This document shows positions 37,492 to 45,247 of a stretch of DNA of 64,000 nt, in pieces (the stretch's first letter is position 1; each line of letters opens with the position of its first letter). The position numbers were made by a program, and so were the translations under genes. Below the pieces are notes generated by a model, which was given only the letters and a program-made list of their open reading frames with translations, searched no databases and had not been told where the DNA came from. This DNA comes from Nereida ignava (GTDB taxonomy: Bacteria; Pseudomonadota; Alphaproteobacteria; Rhodobacterales; Rhodobacteraceae): NCBI RefSeq assembly GCF_001049735.1, contig NZ_CVPC01000008.1, positions 22,807 to 86,806 of the forward strand, in the 5' to 3' direction.

Positions 37492-37568
37492 TGGCGCGGT
37501 TGACGGGGCTCGAACCCGCGACCCCCGGCGTGACAGGCCGGTACTCTAACCAGCTGAGCTACAACCGC
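37492..37568 (-). tRNA. tRNA-Asp (GUC)
   Basis: On the minus strand the sequence folds as a cloverleaf: acceptor GCGGTTG / CAACCGC, D-arm AGCTCAGCTGGTTAGAG, anticodon loop with GTC in CTGTCAC, T-arm GGTTCGAGCC and an encoded CCA (77 nt including CCA). GTC reads GAC/GAU (Asp). A near-identical second copy lies 34 bp away. Confidence 0.95.
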
Positions 37569-37602
37569 GCATCTCACACGTTTGGTTTGGACTTAGCAGC
37601 GG

Positions 37603-37679
37603 TGGCGCGGTTGACGGGGCTCGAACCCGCGACCCCCGGCGTGACAGGCCGGTACTCTAACCAACTGAGCTACAACCGC
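37603..37679 (-). tRNA. tRNA-Asp (GUC), second copy
   Basis: A second Asp tRNA, identical to the first apart from one visible D-arm base (AACTGAG in place of AGCTGAG on the plus strand), with encoded CCA. The two are tandem, 34 bp apart, and probably come from duplication or are kept for gene dosage. Confidence 0.95.
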
Positions 37680-37874
37680 CCGCTGCTACACGCCAAACCT
37701 GACGCGTTCCGTGCAGATACCCACGCACCGCCACCCCGTCAAGCAGAAGTCGCGGCATTTTGTAACAAAAATTCAATTATTTCGGTGGCGGCAGTTGAAG
37801 CCATAAAAACGCTTCTAAAAACGCAACTTAAGCACAGTGCGTTTGCGGCGTGAAGAATAACATCGGGAGGGGAA

Positions 37875-37950
37875 TGGTGGGTCGTGAGAGGCTCGAACTC
37901 CCGACATCTTCCGTGTAAAGGAAGCGCTCTACCAACTGAGCTAACGACCC
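37875..37950 (-). tRNA. tRNA-Val (UAC)
   Basis: Minus-strand cloverleaf with acceptor GGGTCGT / ACGACCC, D-arm AGCTCAGTTGGTAGAG, anticodon stem CTTCC / GGAAG around TTTACAC (anticodon TAC), T-loop GTTCGAG and encoded CCA. TAC reads Val codons. Confidence 0.95.
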
Positions 37951-38006
37951 GATGAGCGGTGTCTTAGCGCCAAACCTTTGGGCGCTGCAACCCCCTTTTT
38001 TCACCC

Positions 38007-38594
38007 TTATTCGAGTTTTGTCTGAACACCACCGCTCAGACGGTACACAACACCCTGCCCGCCCGGCAATTTCCCAAGGTTTTCTGTGGGTTGCCCCAAA
38101 ACAACCGCCCGCAGCATTCGGCTGGTAATCCCGTGGGTGATAAGCACGGTTGGCCCTGTCAAACTATCGAGTAATGATTGCGCACGGATGCGAAGAGCCT
38201 CAAACCCCTCGCCCTGTGGTGCGTATTCGTAAAGCGCGAGCGCCCCGTCCGGCGTATCTTCAACCACTGCATCGCTTGGCAGCTCTGCAAGGCAGTCCTG
38301 ACGCAGGCGCCCTGACCATGCACCAACAGTGATTTCTGCAAGACGGTCATCTGTCTCTATTGCACCTAAACCCGCCACTGCAATTTCAGCAGTTTGCAAA
38401 GCCCGACCTTGGGGGCTGCTCAGCACGTGCCACCCGTCGATCCCAATACGTTTTAGTATCGCATGTTGCGCTGCGGCCTGCTGACGGCCAAGTGGCGTCA
38501 GGTTGCTATCGAGGGCACCCTGCATCCGCCCTTCACGGTTCCATTCGGTTTCGCCGTGGCGCATGATCAATAGGTCCGGATAAGTTTTGTTCAT
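38007..38594 (-). CDS. Histidine phosphatase family protein
   Basis: A 195-residue cytoplasmic enzyme of the phosphoglycerate-mutase-like (branch 1) superfamily. The catalytic His is in LIMRHGETEWNREG and a second His in VLITHGITSRM. Substrates in this group range from 2-phosphoglycerate to sugar phosphates or alpha-ribazole phosphate, so the specificity is open. It lies between the tRNA genes and the HU gene, all on the minus strand. Confidence 0.92.
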   Translation of the reverse strand: MNKTYPDLLIMRHGETEWNREGRMQGALDSNLTPLGRQQAAAQHAILKRIGIDGWHVLSSPQGRALQTAEIAVAGLGAIETDDRLAEITVGAWSGRLRQDCLAELPSDAVVEDTPDGALALYEYAPQGEGFEALRIRAQSLLDSLTGPTVLITHGITSRMLRAVVLGQPTENLGKLPGGQGVVYRLSGGVQTKLE

Positions 38595-38654
38595 CCCAGC
38601 TTCACCTCGATTATCTTGGATCAGGCTGGGTTGGTCCCTATCACGATCCGGCTG

Positions 38655-39041
38655 TTATTCGATGTCTACGCCAGCCCCATGCACCGTTTTGCGTTGCCGG
38701 ATTTTGCAGACAAACACTTTTGCACCAGCCATTTCTTTTTGTCGATTGATCTTCAACTTACCAAAAGGCTGCAGATTGAGTTCCTCGCCCTGTGCCAACG
38801 CATCTCCGAGCACATCAAGCATCGCCTCGACAACAGGTTTGGCATCTTTGCGCTTTGCGCCGCTTTTACTGACGACACGGTCGATCAACTCTTTTTTGCG
38901 AAGGCTAGGCGTTACCTCAACCGGTGCAGAGCCTATCCCCGTTTTCACCGCCACAACGTTTGATCCAGCTGTCGTGCCTGATGTTTTGCTCTTTGCTGTG
39001 GATACAGCCGCTTGAACCGGTGATTTAGGTGTCTTGGTCAT
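38655..39041 (-). CDS. HU-family DNA-binding protein with N-terminal tail
   Basis: A 128-residue HU/IHF-like protein. An N-terminal extension of about 45 residues rich in Lys, Ser, Thr, Val and Ala (MTKTPKSPVQAAVS ... TPSLRKKEL) precedes the usual HU core (about 46-128) with LQPFGKLKINRQKEMAGAKVFVCK. Canonical HU is about 90 residues, so the tail is an addition, in style like Lys/Ala-rich tailed HU proteins. It would bend and package DNA; the tail may add non-specific DNA contacts. Confidence 0.88.
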   Translation of the reverse strand: MTKTPKSPVQAAVSTAKSKTSGTTAGSNVVAVKTGIGSAPVEVTPSLRKKELIDRVVSKSGAKRKDAKPVVEAMLDVLGDALAQGEELNLQPFGKLKINRQKEMAGAKVFVCKIRQRKTVHGAGVDIE

Positions 39042-39275
39042 AATGCAGCCTCCTACTTATTAAACGTTTCCAATACACTGGCAGGCTAGCGCAAAGCCCG
39101 CAGACCAGCTACACCCGACATGGCCAAAGGGTTAATTGGGCCCGCCGCGCACCCACCTGTTGTGTCTGCGCACCACTTTTGGGCGGTTTTGCGGCGAATT
39201 AAGTCATATTTTACACAATAATTGACCATGACCACCAAGATGATATGACGGGGCATAGTTATAAACTTGCGGTCT

Positions 39276-39470
39276 ATGAAAGCTTACAAAATGAAAAAAA
39301 CACTTATCACAACATGTGCAGTACTGGCATTCGCAACACCAACATTCGCTGGCGGCTTGTCCGACGCAATGGTTGCTCCAGAAGTTATCGCTGCTGATAC
39401 AACATCAAGCAGCTCACAAGGCATCCTGGTTCCAATCATGGCGCTTTTGTTGCTCGCAGCTGCAAACTAA
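39276..39470 (+). CDS. 64-residue secreted or membrane-anchored peptide
   Basis: A signal peptide (MKKTLITTCAVLAFATPTFAG) is followed by a short polar stretch (GLSDAMVAPEVIAADTTSSS) and a hydrophobic tail (GILVPIMALLLLAAA). It could be a secreted peptide or a small protein anchored by the C-terminal segment. The start is uncertain (ATG 39276 or ATG 39291). A strong terminator 30 bp after the stop shows it is an independent, probably well-transcribed gene. The AT-rich upstream DNA (39042-39275) holds a likely promoter; nothing else is seen there. No function known. Confidence 0.7.
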   Translation: MKAYKMKKTLITTCAVLAFATPTFAGGLSDAMVAPEVIAADTTSSSSQGILVPIMALLLLAAAN

Positions 39471-39498
39471 GCCTAACCGCTTAGAAAAAAGAATTAGG

Positions 39499-39528
39499 AA
39501 AAGGCCTGCCATTTTGGCGGGCCTTTTT
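39499..39528 (+). terminator. Strong terminator after the small peptide gene
   Basis: A 12-bp stem (39499-39510 with 39516-39527, one G-U) with loop ATTTT and a T-run. Confidence 0.92.
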
Positions 39529-39604
39529 CGTTTATAACCACGGGTGTGGGGTGGTTCCAAAGTAAGGGTCCCCGCCTAGGCACCGCCCAACCGTAAACTT
39601 CACA

Positions 39605-39635
39605 AACAAAAAGGCCGCAGAAAATCTGCGGCCCT
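39605..39635 (-). terminator. Terminator of lon
   Basis: On the minus strand a perfect 9-bp GC-rich stem (GGCCGCAGA with TCTGCGGCC, loop of 3) is followed by TTTTTGTTTG. It lies about 36 bp after the lon stop. Confidence 0.8.
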
Positions 39636-39670
39636 TCCGTATTCTATTGCTCAGCTACACAAGCAATTGC

Positions 39671-42076
39671 CTAATGTGCAGTCGCACCTGTTGCAGAGGC
39701 TTTTGCGGCCAAAGCTGCTGCTGCCGCCTCTTCCGCCGCTTCATCCCATTCAATCGCCTCGGGTTGGCGGATCAGCGCGTGCTCTAGAACTTCTGTCACG
39801 TGGGACACTGCGATAATCTCAAGACCCTCTTTGACGTTGTCGGGGATGTCCGGCAGGTCCTTAAGGTTTTCTTGCGGGATAAGCACAGTTTTGATGCCTC
39901 CACGCAGCGCCGCCAAAAGTTTTTCTTTCAGCCCACCAATCGGCATGGCGTTCCCGCGCAGCGATACCTCACCAGTCATTGCGATATCTTTACGCACTGG
40001 AATTTTGGTCAACACAGATACAATAGACGTCACCATCGCCAGACCCGCGCTTGGCCCGTCTTTGGGCGTCGCACCGTCGGGGACGTGTACGTGGATATCC
40101 ACAGCATCAAACTTTGTCGGCTTCACACCAATCGCAGGGCTAACCGAGCGCACGTACGACGACGCCGCATCGATGGATTCCTTCATCACATCGCCAAGCT
40201 TACCCGTGGTCTTCATGCGGCCCTTGCCAGGCAGGCTCAGCGCCTCGATTGATAACAGCTCACCCCCAACGGACGTGTAGGCAAGACCTGTGACGACACC
40301 GATCTGGTCCTCTTTTTCCGCAAGACCGTGTTTATATTTTGGCACGCCCAAGAACTCATCAAGATTATCAGCGGTAACTGTTACAGTCTCCGCCTCTTTC
40401 TTAATGATTTTCGTGACTGCTTTACGGGCAATCTTGGCCAACTCACGCTCAAGGTTCCGCACGCCAGCCTCACGGGTGTAGGTTTGGATCACGCCCGTCA
40501 GACCATCATCGCTCAGCTCGAACTCACCTTTGCGCAGACCGTGGTTCTTTTTCTGCTTCTCAATCAAATGCTGTTTGGCAATCTCGGCTTTTTCATCCTC
40601 GGTGTATCCCGAAAGGCTAATGATCTCCATCCGGTCTAAAAGCGGACCCGGCATGTTGTAAGAGTTCGCCGTTGTCAGGAACATCACGTTGGACAAGTCG
40701 TACTCTACCTCAAGGTAGTGATCGACAAATGTGCCGTTTTGCTCTGGGTCAAGCACTTCAAGCATCGCAGATGCCGGATCACCACGGAAGTCCTGCCCCA
40801 TCTTGTCGATCTCATCGAGCAAAATAAGCGGATTGGTGGTTTTCGCCTTTTTCAACGCCTGAATGATCTTACCCGGCATTGAACCAATATACGTCCGACG
40901 GTGTCCACGGATCTCGGATTCGTCTCGCACACCCCCAAGAGAGATGCGGATAAACTCGCGGCCCGTCGCGCGCGCCACAGATTTACCAAGCGAGGTTTTA
41001 CCCACACCGGGAGGGCCCACAAGGCACATGATCGGCCCCTTCAGCTTGGCCGAGCGTTGTTGCACCGCAAGATATTCAACAATGCGCTCTTTTACTTTGT
41101 CCAAACCGTAGTGACCCGTGTCCAACACCTTTTGTGCATGGCCAAGGTCTTTTTTCACGCGGGATTTCTTGCCCCACGGAATAGACAGCATCCAGTCAAG
41201 ATAGTTGCGCACCACGGTCGCTTCGGCGGACATGGGTGACATATTCTTTAGCTTTTTGATCTCGGCATCAGCTTTTTCACGCGCTTCTTTGGACAGCTTG
41301 GTGGCAATAACTTTTGCCTCCAACTCGGCCACTTCGCCAGCGCCCTCTTCGCCGTCGCCAAGCTCTTTCTGAATGGCTTTCATTTGCTCATTCAAATAAT
41401 ACTCGCGCTGCGTCCGTTCCATTTGGGACTTCACACGGGTCTTGATCTTCTTTTCGACCTGCAAAACAGACATCTCGCCCTGCATCAGCGCAAAAATCTG
41501 TTCCAGACGTTCGGCAATGTTCAGGGTTTCGAGAAGCTTTTGCTTTTCATCAACTTCAATGCCCAAGTGACCCGCAACCAAATCCGCCAGCTTCGCAGGC
41601 TCCTCGGCTTCTTCAACGGCTGTAAGCGCCTCCTCGGGGACGTTCTTTTTGACTTTGGCGTAGCGTGCGAATTCCTCGCCCACGGTACGCACAAGCGCCT
41701 CAACGGTGTCCGCATCCCCGGGCAGCTCGGTCAAGTACTCCGCGCTGGCTTCAAAGAAGCTGTCGTTTTCAAGGTATTCTGAAATACGTACCCGTGCGAC
41801 GCCTTCAACCAGCACTTTTACAGTGCCATCGGGCAATTTCAAAAGCTGCAAAACATTCGCCAGAACACCCGCTTTGTAGATGCCATCTGTGTCAGGATCA
41901 TCGACGGACGGGTCAACTTGGCTGGCGAGCAAGATTTGTTTGTCGTCGGCCATCACCTCTTCCAAGGCGCGGACAGATTTATCGCGGCCCACAAAGAGCG
42001 GCACGATCATATGCGGAAACACAACAATGTCGCGCAACGGCAAAACGGGATAAGATGAATTCAACGGATCTTGCAT
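39671..42076 (-). CDS. lon: ATP-dependent Lon protease
   Basis: Lon degrades misfolded and regulatory proteins in the cytoplasm. The 801 residues show the N-terminal substrate-binding domain (YPVLPLRDIVVFPHMIVPLF), AAA+ Walker A VGPPGVGKTSLGKSVA and Walker B PLILLDEIDKMG, and the Ser-Lys protease domain with PKDGPSAGLAM and GNAMPIGGLKEKLLAA. The ATG at 42076 has an AAGGAAAA ribosome site. The upstream promoter is a near-perfect sigma-32-type sequence, as expected for a heat-shock protease. Confidence 0.98.
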   Translation of the reverse strand: MQDPLNSSYPVLPLRDIVVFPHMIVPLFVGRDKSVRALEEVMADDKQILLASQVDPSVDDPDTDGIYKAGVLANVLQLLKLPDGTVKVLVEGVARVRISEYLENDSFFEASAEYLTELPGDADTVEALVRTVGEEFARYAKVKKNVPEEALTAVEEAEEPAKLADLVAGHLGIEVDEKQKLLETLNIAERLEQIFALMQGEMSVLQVEKKIKTRVKSQMERTQREYYLNEQMKAIQKELGDGEEGAGEVAELEAKVIATKLSKEAREKADAEIKKLKNMSPMSAEATVVRNYLDWMLSIPWGKKSRVKKDLGHAQKVLDTGHYGLDKVKERIVEYLAVQQRSAKLKGPIMCLVGPPGVGKTSLGKSVARATGREFIRISLGGVRDESEIRGHRRTYIGSMPGKIIQALKKAKTTNPLILLDEIDKMGQDFRGDPASAMLEVLDPEQNGTFVDHYLEVEYDLSNVMFLTTANSYNMPGPLLDRMEIISLSGYTEDEKAEIAKQHLIEKQKKNHGLRKGEFELSDDGLTGVIQTYTREAGVRNLERELAKIARKAVTKIIKKEAETVTVTADNLDEFLGVPKYKHGLAEKEDQIGVVTGLAYTSVGGELLSIEALSLPGKGRMKTTGKLGDVMKESIDAASSYVRSVSPAIGVKPTKFDAVDIHVHVPDGATPKDGPSAGLAMVTSIVSVLTKIPVRKDIAMTGEVSLRGNAMPIGGLKEKLLAALRGGIKTVLIPQENLKDLPDIPDNVKEGLEIIAVSHVTEVLEHALIRQPEAIEWDEAAEEAAAAALAAKASATGATAH

Positions 42077-42160
42077 GAAAATTTTCCTTTTGGCTGGCAG
42101 ACGGCAGGGACCCCGCAGATGCAGCAATCCAACACATTCGACCGTCTCCGATCAGGGTTT

Positions 42161-42190
42161 GAAATGGGGCGTTCTGCCCCCGTTTTCAAG
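42161..42190 (-). promoter_or_regulatory. Sigma-32 (RpoH) promoter of lon
   Basis: Minus strand: CTTGAAA (42184-42190), a 14-bp spacer, then CCCCATTTC (42161-42169), an excellent match to the heat-shock consensus CTTGAAA-N11-16-CCCCAT-T. It lies about 85 bp upstream of the lon start codon, leaving a leader of about 75 nt. Confidence 0.85.
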
Positions 42191-42353
42191 CCCGTGCTGT
42201 CATGTCGTCGGGTAGTTTGCCCCGAGCGTGCGGCACGCACAAGGCGCGAATGAGGCTCTTATTCAAGATTTATTGGTAAATATGCAGCCTTGCGAAAAAC
42301 AGCCAAGCCAGACTACGCTACGTTAACCGGTAAGCTTGCGTTAAGTTTTTGGC

Positions 42354-42845
42354 TCACCGGAACGGATACATCCACACGCGGTAGTCATCGATCAACTCAT
42401 GGGCCTTTTCAATTTGCGCTTGCGTCATTTTTTTCACCACCTCGTCTTGCGAAATGGCCGCGTCCGGATCGCCGCCAATCGCGCTAAGCACGTACCACAT
42501 ATAGGCCCGCATCAAATCAGGCTGGGGCATGCCAAGGCCAACCTCATAGTACCAAGCAACACCGCTTTGCGCACCAGGGTGGCCCTTCATGGCGCTGCGC
42601 AGGTACCAATCAAATGCGCGGGCACTGTCTTGCTCAACCCCCAGTCCAAGAGCGTACATCACACCGATCAGCTCCTCGGCATCGGCATTGCCAGACCGCG
42701 CTGCGGGCCAAAAAGCCTCCATTGCGCGCTCATACTCTCCGGCCTCCATCAGATCACGCGCATGTTCAATATCGGCCACAGCCGCCGGAGCAGAGGTGAA
42801 AATACACGCAAAACTTATCACACTTACACGCAAAAACTGGCGCAT
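42354..42845 (-). CDS. Secreted Sel1-like (TPR) repeat protein
   Basis: A 163-residue exported protein with a signal peptide (ends near PAAVADIEH). It has two to three Sel1-like alpha-helical repeats (EELIGVMYALGLGVEQDSARAFDWYLRSA, then SGVAWYYEVGLGMPQPDLMRAYMWYVL). Sel1 repeats mediate protein-protein contacts. It is divergent from the peroxidase gene, whose signal peptide overlaps this gene's start on the other strand, so the two compete for the same DNA. Confidence 0.85.
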   Translation of the reverse strand: MRQFLRVSVISFACIFTSAPAAVADIEHARDLMEAGEYERAMEAFWPAARSGNADAEELIGVMYALGLGVEQDSARAFDWYLRSAMKGHPGAQSGVAWYYEVGLGMPQPDLMRAYMWYVLSAIGGDPDAAISQDEVVKKMTQAQIEKAHELIDDYRVWMYPFR

Positions 42846-44138
42846 CTCGTCGCTCTCCTTGGCTTAGTGGCCGCGCCTGCATTTGCGCAGACGCCACTGT
42901 CAGCTGATGACTTTTTGCCCGCAGATCCGGCACAGGCGAAAATCGGTCAGCTATTGTTTTACGATAAAGTGCTGTCGGGAAATCGCAACATCAGTTGCGG
43001 GACGTGCCATCACCATGACCACGCAGGCACCGATGGGCTTAGTCTTGGCATTGGTGAAGGCGGTATGGGCGTAGGCCCAAACCGTACAATTGGACAAGGC
43101 AAAGACCTGATCCGCAAGCGCATCCCGCGCAATGCACCCGCACTTTGGAACATAGGGCACCTCGACGTGAAAGTGCTCTTTCACGATGGTCGGCTCTCAG
43201 TAAGCGATCTTTACGGCAATGGTTTCAACTCCCCCGCCGAGGAATGGCTGCCGCGCGGCCTTGATAACATTGTGGCGGCTCAAGCCCTATTTCCCATGAC
43301 AGCCCAGTTTGAAATGGCGGGCAATTTGGGTGAGAATGACATCACACACGCCACACAAATCCGCATAGATCGTGCATGGCCACTAATTGCAGAACGCGTG
43401 GCCACCATCCCTGAGTATGTTGATATGTTTGCGCAAGCGTTTGCGGATGTGTCGTCACCCCGCGACATTACGATCGTGCACATCGGCAACGCACTTGGGG
43501 CATTCATCATCTCGGAGTGGACCAGCATCGACACGCTCTATGATCAGCATTTGCGCAATGGCACCCCGCTGCCGCCCCCAGCCGCGGCAGGCAAAGAGCT
43601 CTTCTTCGGTGATGCTGGCTGCTCGGCGTGCCACTCTGGCCCTCTGTTTTCAGACCGTGCGTTCCGTGCCCTTGGCCTGCCCGCTTTTGGACCGGGCCGT
43701 ACGCGCAGATTTGATCCCATCCCGCGCGATGTGGGACGAATGGGCAAAAGCGATCGTCTTGAGGATGCCTACCGGTTCAAAACGCCCTCTTTGCGCAATG
43801 TAGCTGTAACAGCGCCCTACGGTCATAATGGTGCCTACCCGACCTTAGAGCGTATGATCAAACATCACCTTGATCCGTTGGCCGAACGTAACGCGTGGAG
43901 GCGCCGCGATGCAGCCCTGCCCCCAGCGCCCCATATTGCTGCCATTGATTTCGTCATACAGTCCGACACCCGCGAGATGGCGCGACAGAGTAGCGTCCTT
44001 GATATTGACATCCCCTCGCGAACTCAGACAGAGATTGACCAAATCATCGCTTTTCTCGAAACCCTCACCGACCCTTCTCCATATGATCGACCATTGGGAC
44101 GGCCGGAGACAGTACCATCAGGACTTCCCGTTGACTGA
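42762..44138 (+). CDS. Di-haem cytochrome c peroxidase (MauG/CcpA family)
   Basis: An exported peroxidase that reduces hydrogen peroxide with electrons from cytochrome c. Two haem motifs are visible, CGTCHH (early) and CSACHS (later), with FPMTAQFEMAG, LRNVAVTAPYGHNGAYPTL and a C-terminal IAFLETLTDPS typical of CcpA/MauG. The signal peptide core LVALLGLVAAPAFAQ is clear but has no in-frame ATG close before it; the nearest is ATG 42762, giving a long basic leader (458 residues in all). A CTG at 42837 is the other option. It overlaps the following SnoaL-like gene. Confidence 0.85.
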   Translation: MFNIGHSRRSRGENTRKTYHTYTQKLAHLVALLGLVAAPAFAQTPLSADDFLPADPAQAKIGQLLFYDKVLSGNRNISCGTCHHHDHAGTDGLSLGIGEGGMGVGPNRTIGQGKDLIRKRIPRNAPALWNIGHLDVKVLFHDGRLSVSDLYGNGFNSPAEEWLPRGLDNIVAAQALFPMTAQFEMAGNLGENDITHATQIRIDRAWPLIAERVATIPEYVDMFAQAFADVSSPRDITIVHIGNALGAFIISEWTSIDTLYDQHLRNGTPLPPPAAAGKELFFGDAGCSACHSGPLFSDRAFRALGLPAFGPGRTRRFDPIPRDVGRMGKSDRLEDAYRFKTPSLRNVAVTAPYGHNGAYPTLERMIKHHLDPLAERNAWRRRDAALPPAPHIAAIDFVIQSDTREMARQSSVLDIDIPSRTQTEIDQIIAFLETLTDPSPYDRPLGRPETVPSGLPVD

Positions 44139-45144
44139 AACCAAACAAACCACCGCAAACACCCCGTTTAAACCTGGGTTTGACCCCCGTTGGTGTGATG
44201 CGCCTGATTATATTCTGGGATGCACCAAAGACATTTGGGAAGACCGCGGTATCCACACGCTTAACCACTATTACAGCGATACCATCCATGTACGCTCTCC
44301 TGCCTCGATGGTGATTGGCAACGCGGGCGTTATCCCCGCAACCATGGCAACGCTGTCTGAATTTCCCAACCGTCAGCTTTACGGGGAAGACGTCATCTGG
44401 TGCGATGCGCCCAACGATGCGCTTTTGTCGTCTCATAGGCTACTGTGCACCGCCACCCACGAAGGTGCGGGTATGTACGGCAATCCCACGGGGCGCAATC
44501 TCAGCTACCGGATCATTGCCAACTGTCACGCGCAGGCAAATCAGATCGATGACGAATGGCTTGTGCGCGATCAAAGCGCAATTGTTGAGCAGATGGGCCA
44601 AGACATTGTGGACTGGACCCGTGACCTGATCAGTCGCGAAGGCGGCCCTGATGCTTGCGTACGCCCCTTCACGCCTGCGATTGATAGCCAAGGCCCCTAC
44701 ACAGGACACGGCAATGACAACCCATGGGGAGCGCAATACGCAGAACATCTGACCGCATTAATGCAGGCAGACTTTGGGACGGTTACCCGCAACATGGACC
44801 GCGCCGTGGAGGGGCACTACTGGCGTCACTCTGACGGGCACGGCACGCCTTTTGTCGACAAGACATGGATGGGCCTTCGCGCGGCGTTTCCTTCGGCGAA
44901 ATTTGACGTGATGCATGTTATCGGTATGGACAACGACCTTATCGGGCCGCGTTCTTCTGTGCTCTTTTCCCTATCGGGGCGTCATGACGGTTGGGGTACG
45001 TTTGGCCGTCCTACTGGTGCTGACGTGTTCATCATGGGCCTTGCACAAGCCGAGTTTGGCCCACGCGGCATCCGCCGCGAATATGCACTGATTGATGAGA
45101 CCGCGATTTGGAAACAAATCTTGCTGGCGACAGGCGCTTTGTGA
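44083..45144 (+). CDS. Double SnoaL-like (NTF2-fold) protein
   Basis: A 353-residue protein without signal peptide, apparently made of two SnoaL-like alpha+beta cone domains. The first half contains HYYSDTIHVRSPASM and GRNLSYRIIANCHAQANQIDDEW, the second RHSDGHGTPFVDKTWMG, VIGMDNDLIGPRSSV and GVREYALIDE-like RREYALIDETAIWKQ. SnoaL proteins are polyketide cyclases or related hydratases and hydrolases; no catalytic set is assured here. The start is uncertain: ATG 44083 lies inside the peroxidase gene, and TTG 44131 would give an 8-bp overlap. Either way the two genes are probably coupled. Confidence 0.75.
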   Translation: MIDHWDGRRQYHQDFPLTETKQTTANTPFKPGFDPRWCDAPDYILGCTKDIWEDRGIHTLNHYYSDTIHVRSPASMVIGNAGVIPATMATLSEFPNRQLYGEDVIWCDAPNDALLSSHRLLCTATHEGAGMYGNPTGRNLSYRIIANCHAQANQIDDEWLVRDQSAIVEQMGQDIVDWTRDLISREGGPDACVRPFTPAIDSQGPYTGHGNDNPWGAQYAEHLTALMQADFGTVTRNMDRAVEGHYWRHSDGHGTPFVDKTWMGLRAAFPSAKFDVMHVIGMDNDLIGPRSSVLFSLSGRHDGWGTFGRPTGADVFIMGLAQAEFGPRGIRREYALIDETAIWKQILLATGAL

Positions 45145-45185
45145 TGGGCGCGGTATAGGCTTTTCGCCCCACCCGTCCCCATATC

Positions 45186-45220
45186 CCTTTGGCGCTGTGA
45201 AACGTAATCAGCGCCAAAGG
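45186..45220. terminator. Convergent hairpin between SnoaL-like gene and udh
   Basis: CCTTTGGCGCTG and CAGCGCCAAAGG form a perfect 12-bp stem with an 11-nt loop between two converging genes. There is no T-run, so a bidirectional terminator of the rho-assisted or hairpin-blocking kind is the best guess. Confidence 0.5.
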
Positions 45221-45247
45221 TGGGCTTAACCTCGTGTAAGTGCCTAA

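Noticed and set aside
37485..37853. Plus-strand 122-codon frame beginning MRVARLTGLEPATPG
   Set aside because: It is the reverse complement of the two tRNA-Asp genes; the LTGLEPATPG repeats are the well-known false protein arising from tRNA sequence.
42399..42761. Upstream extension of the peroxidase frame
   Set aside because: It runs antisense through the Sel1-like gene, and the family protein begins with the signal peptide, so these codons are unlikely to be translated.
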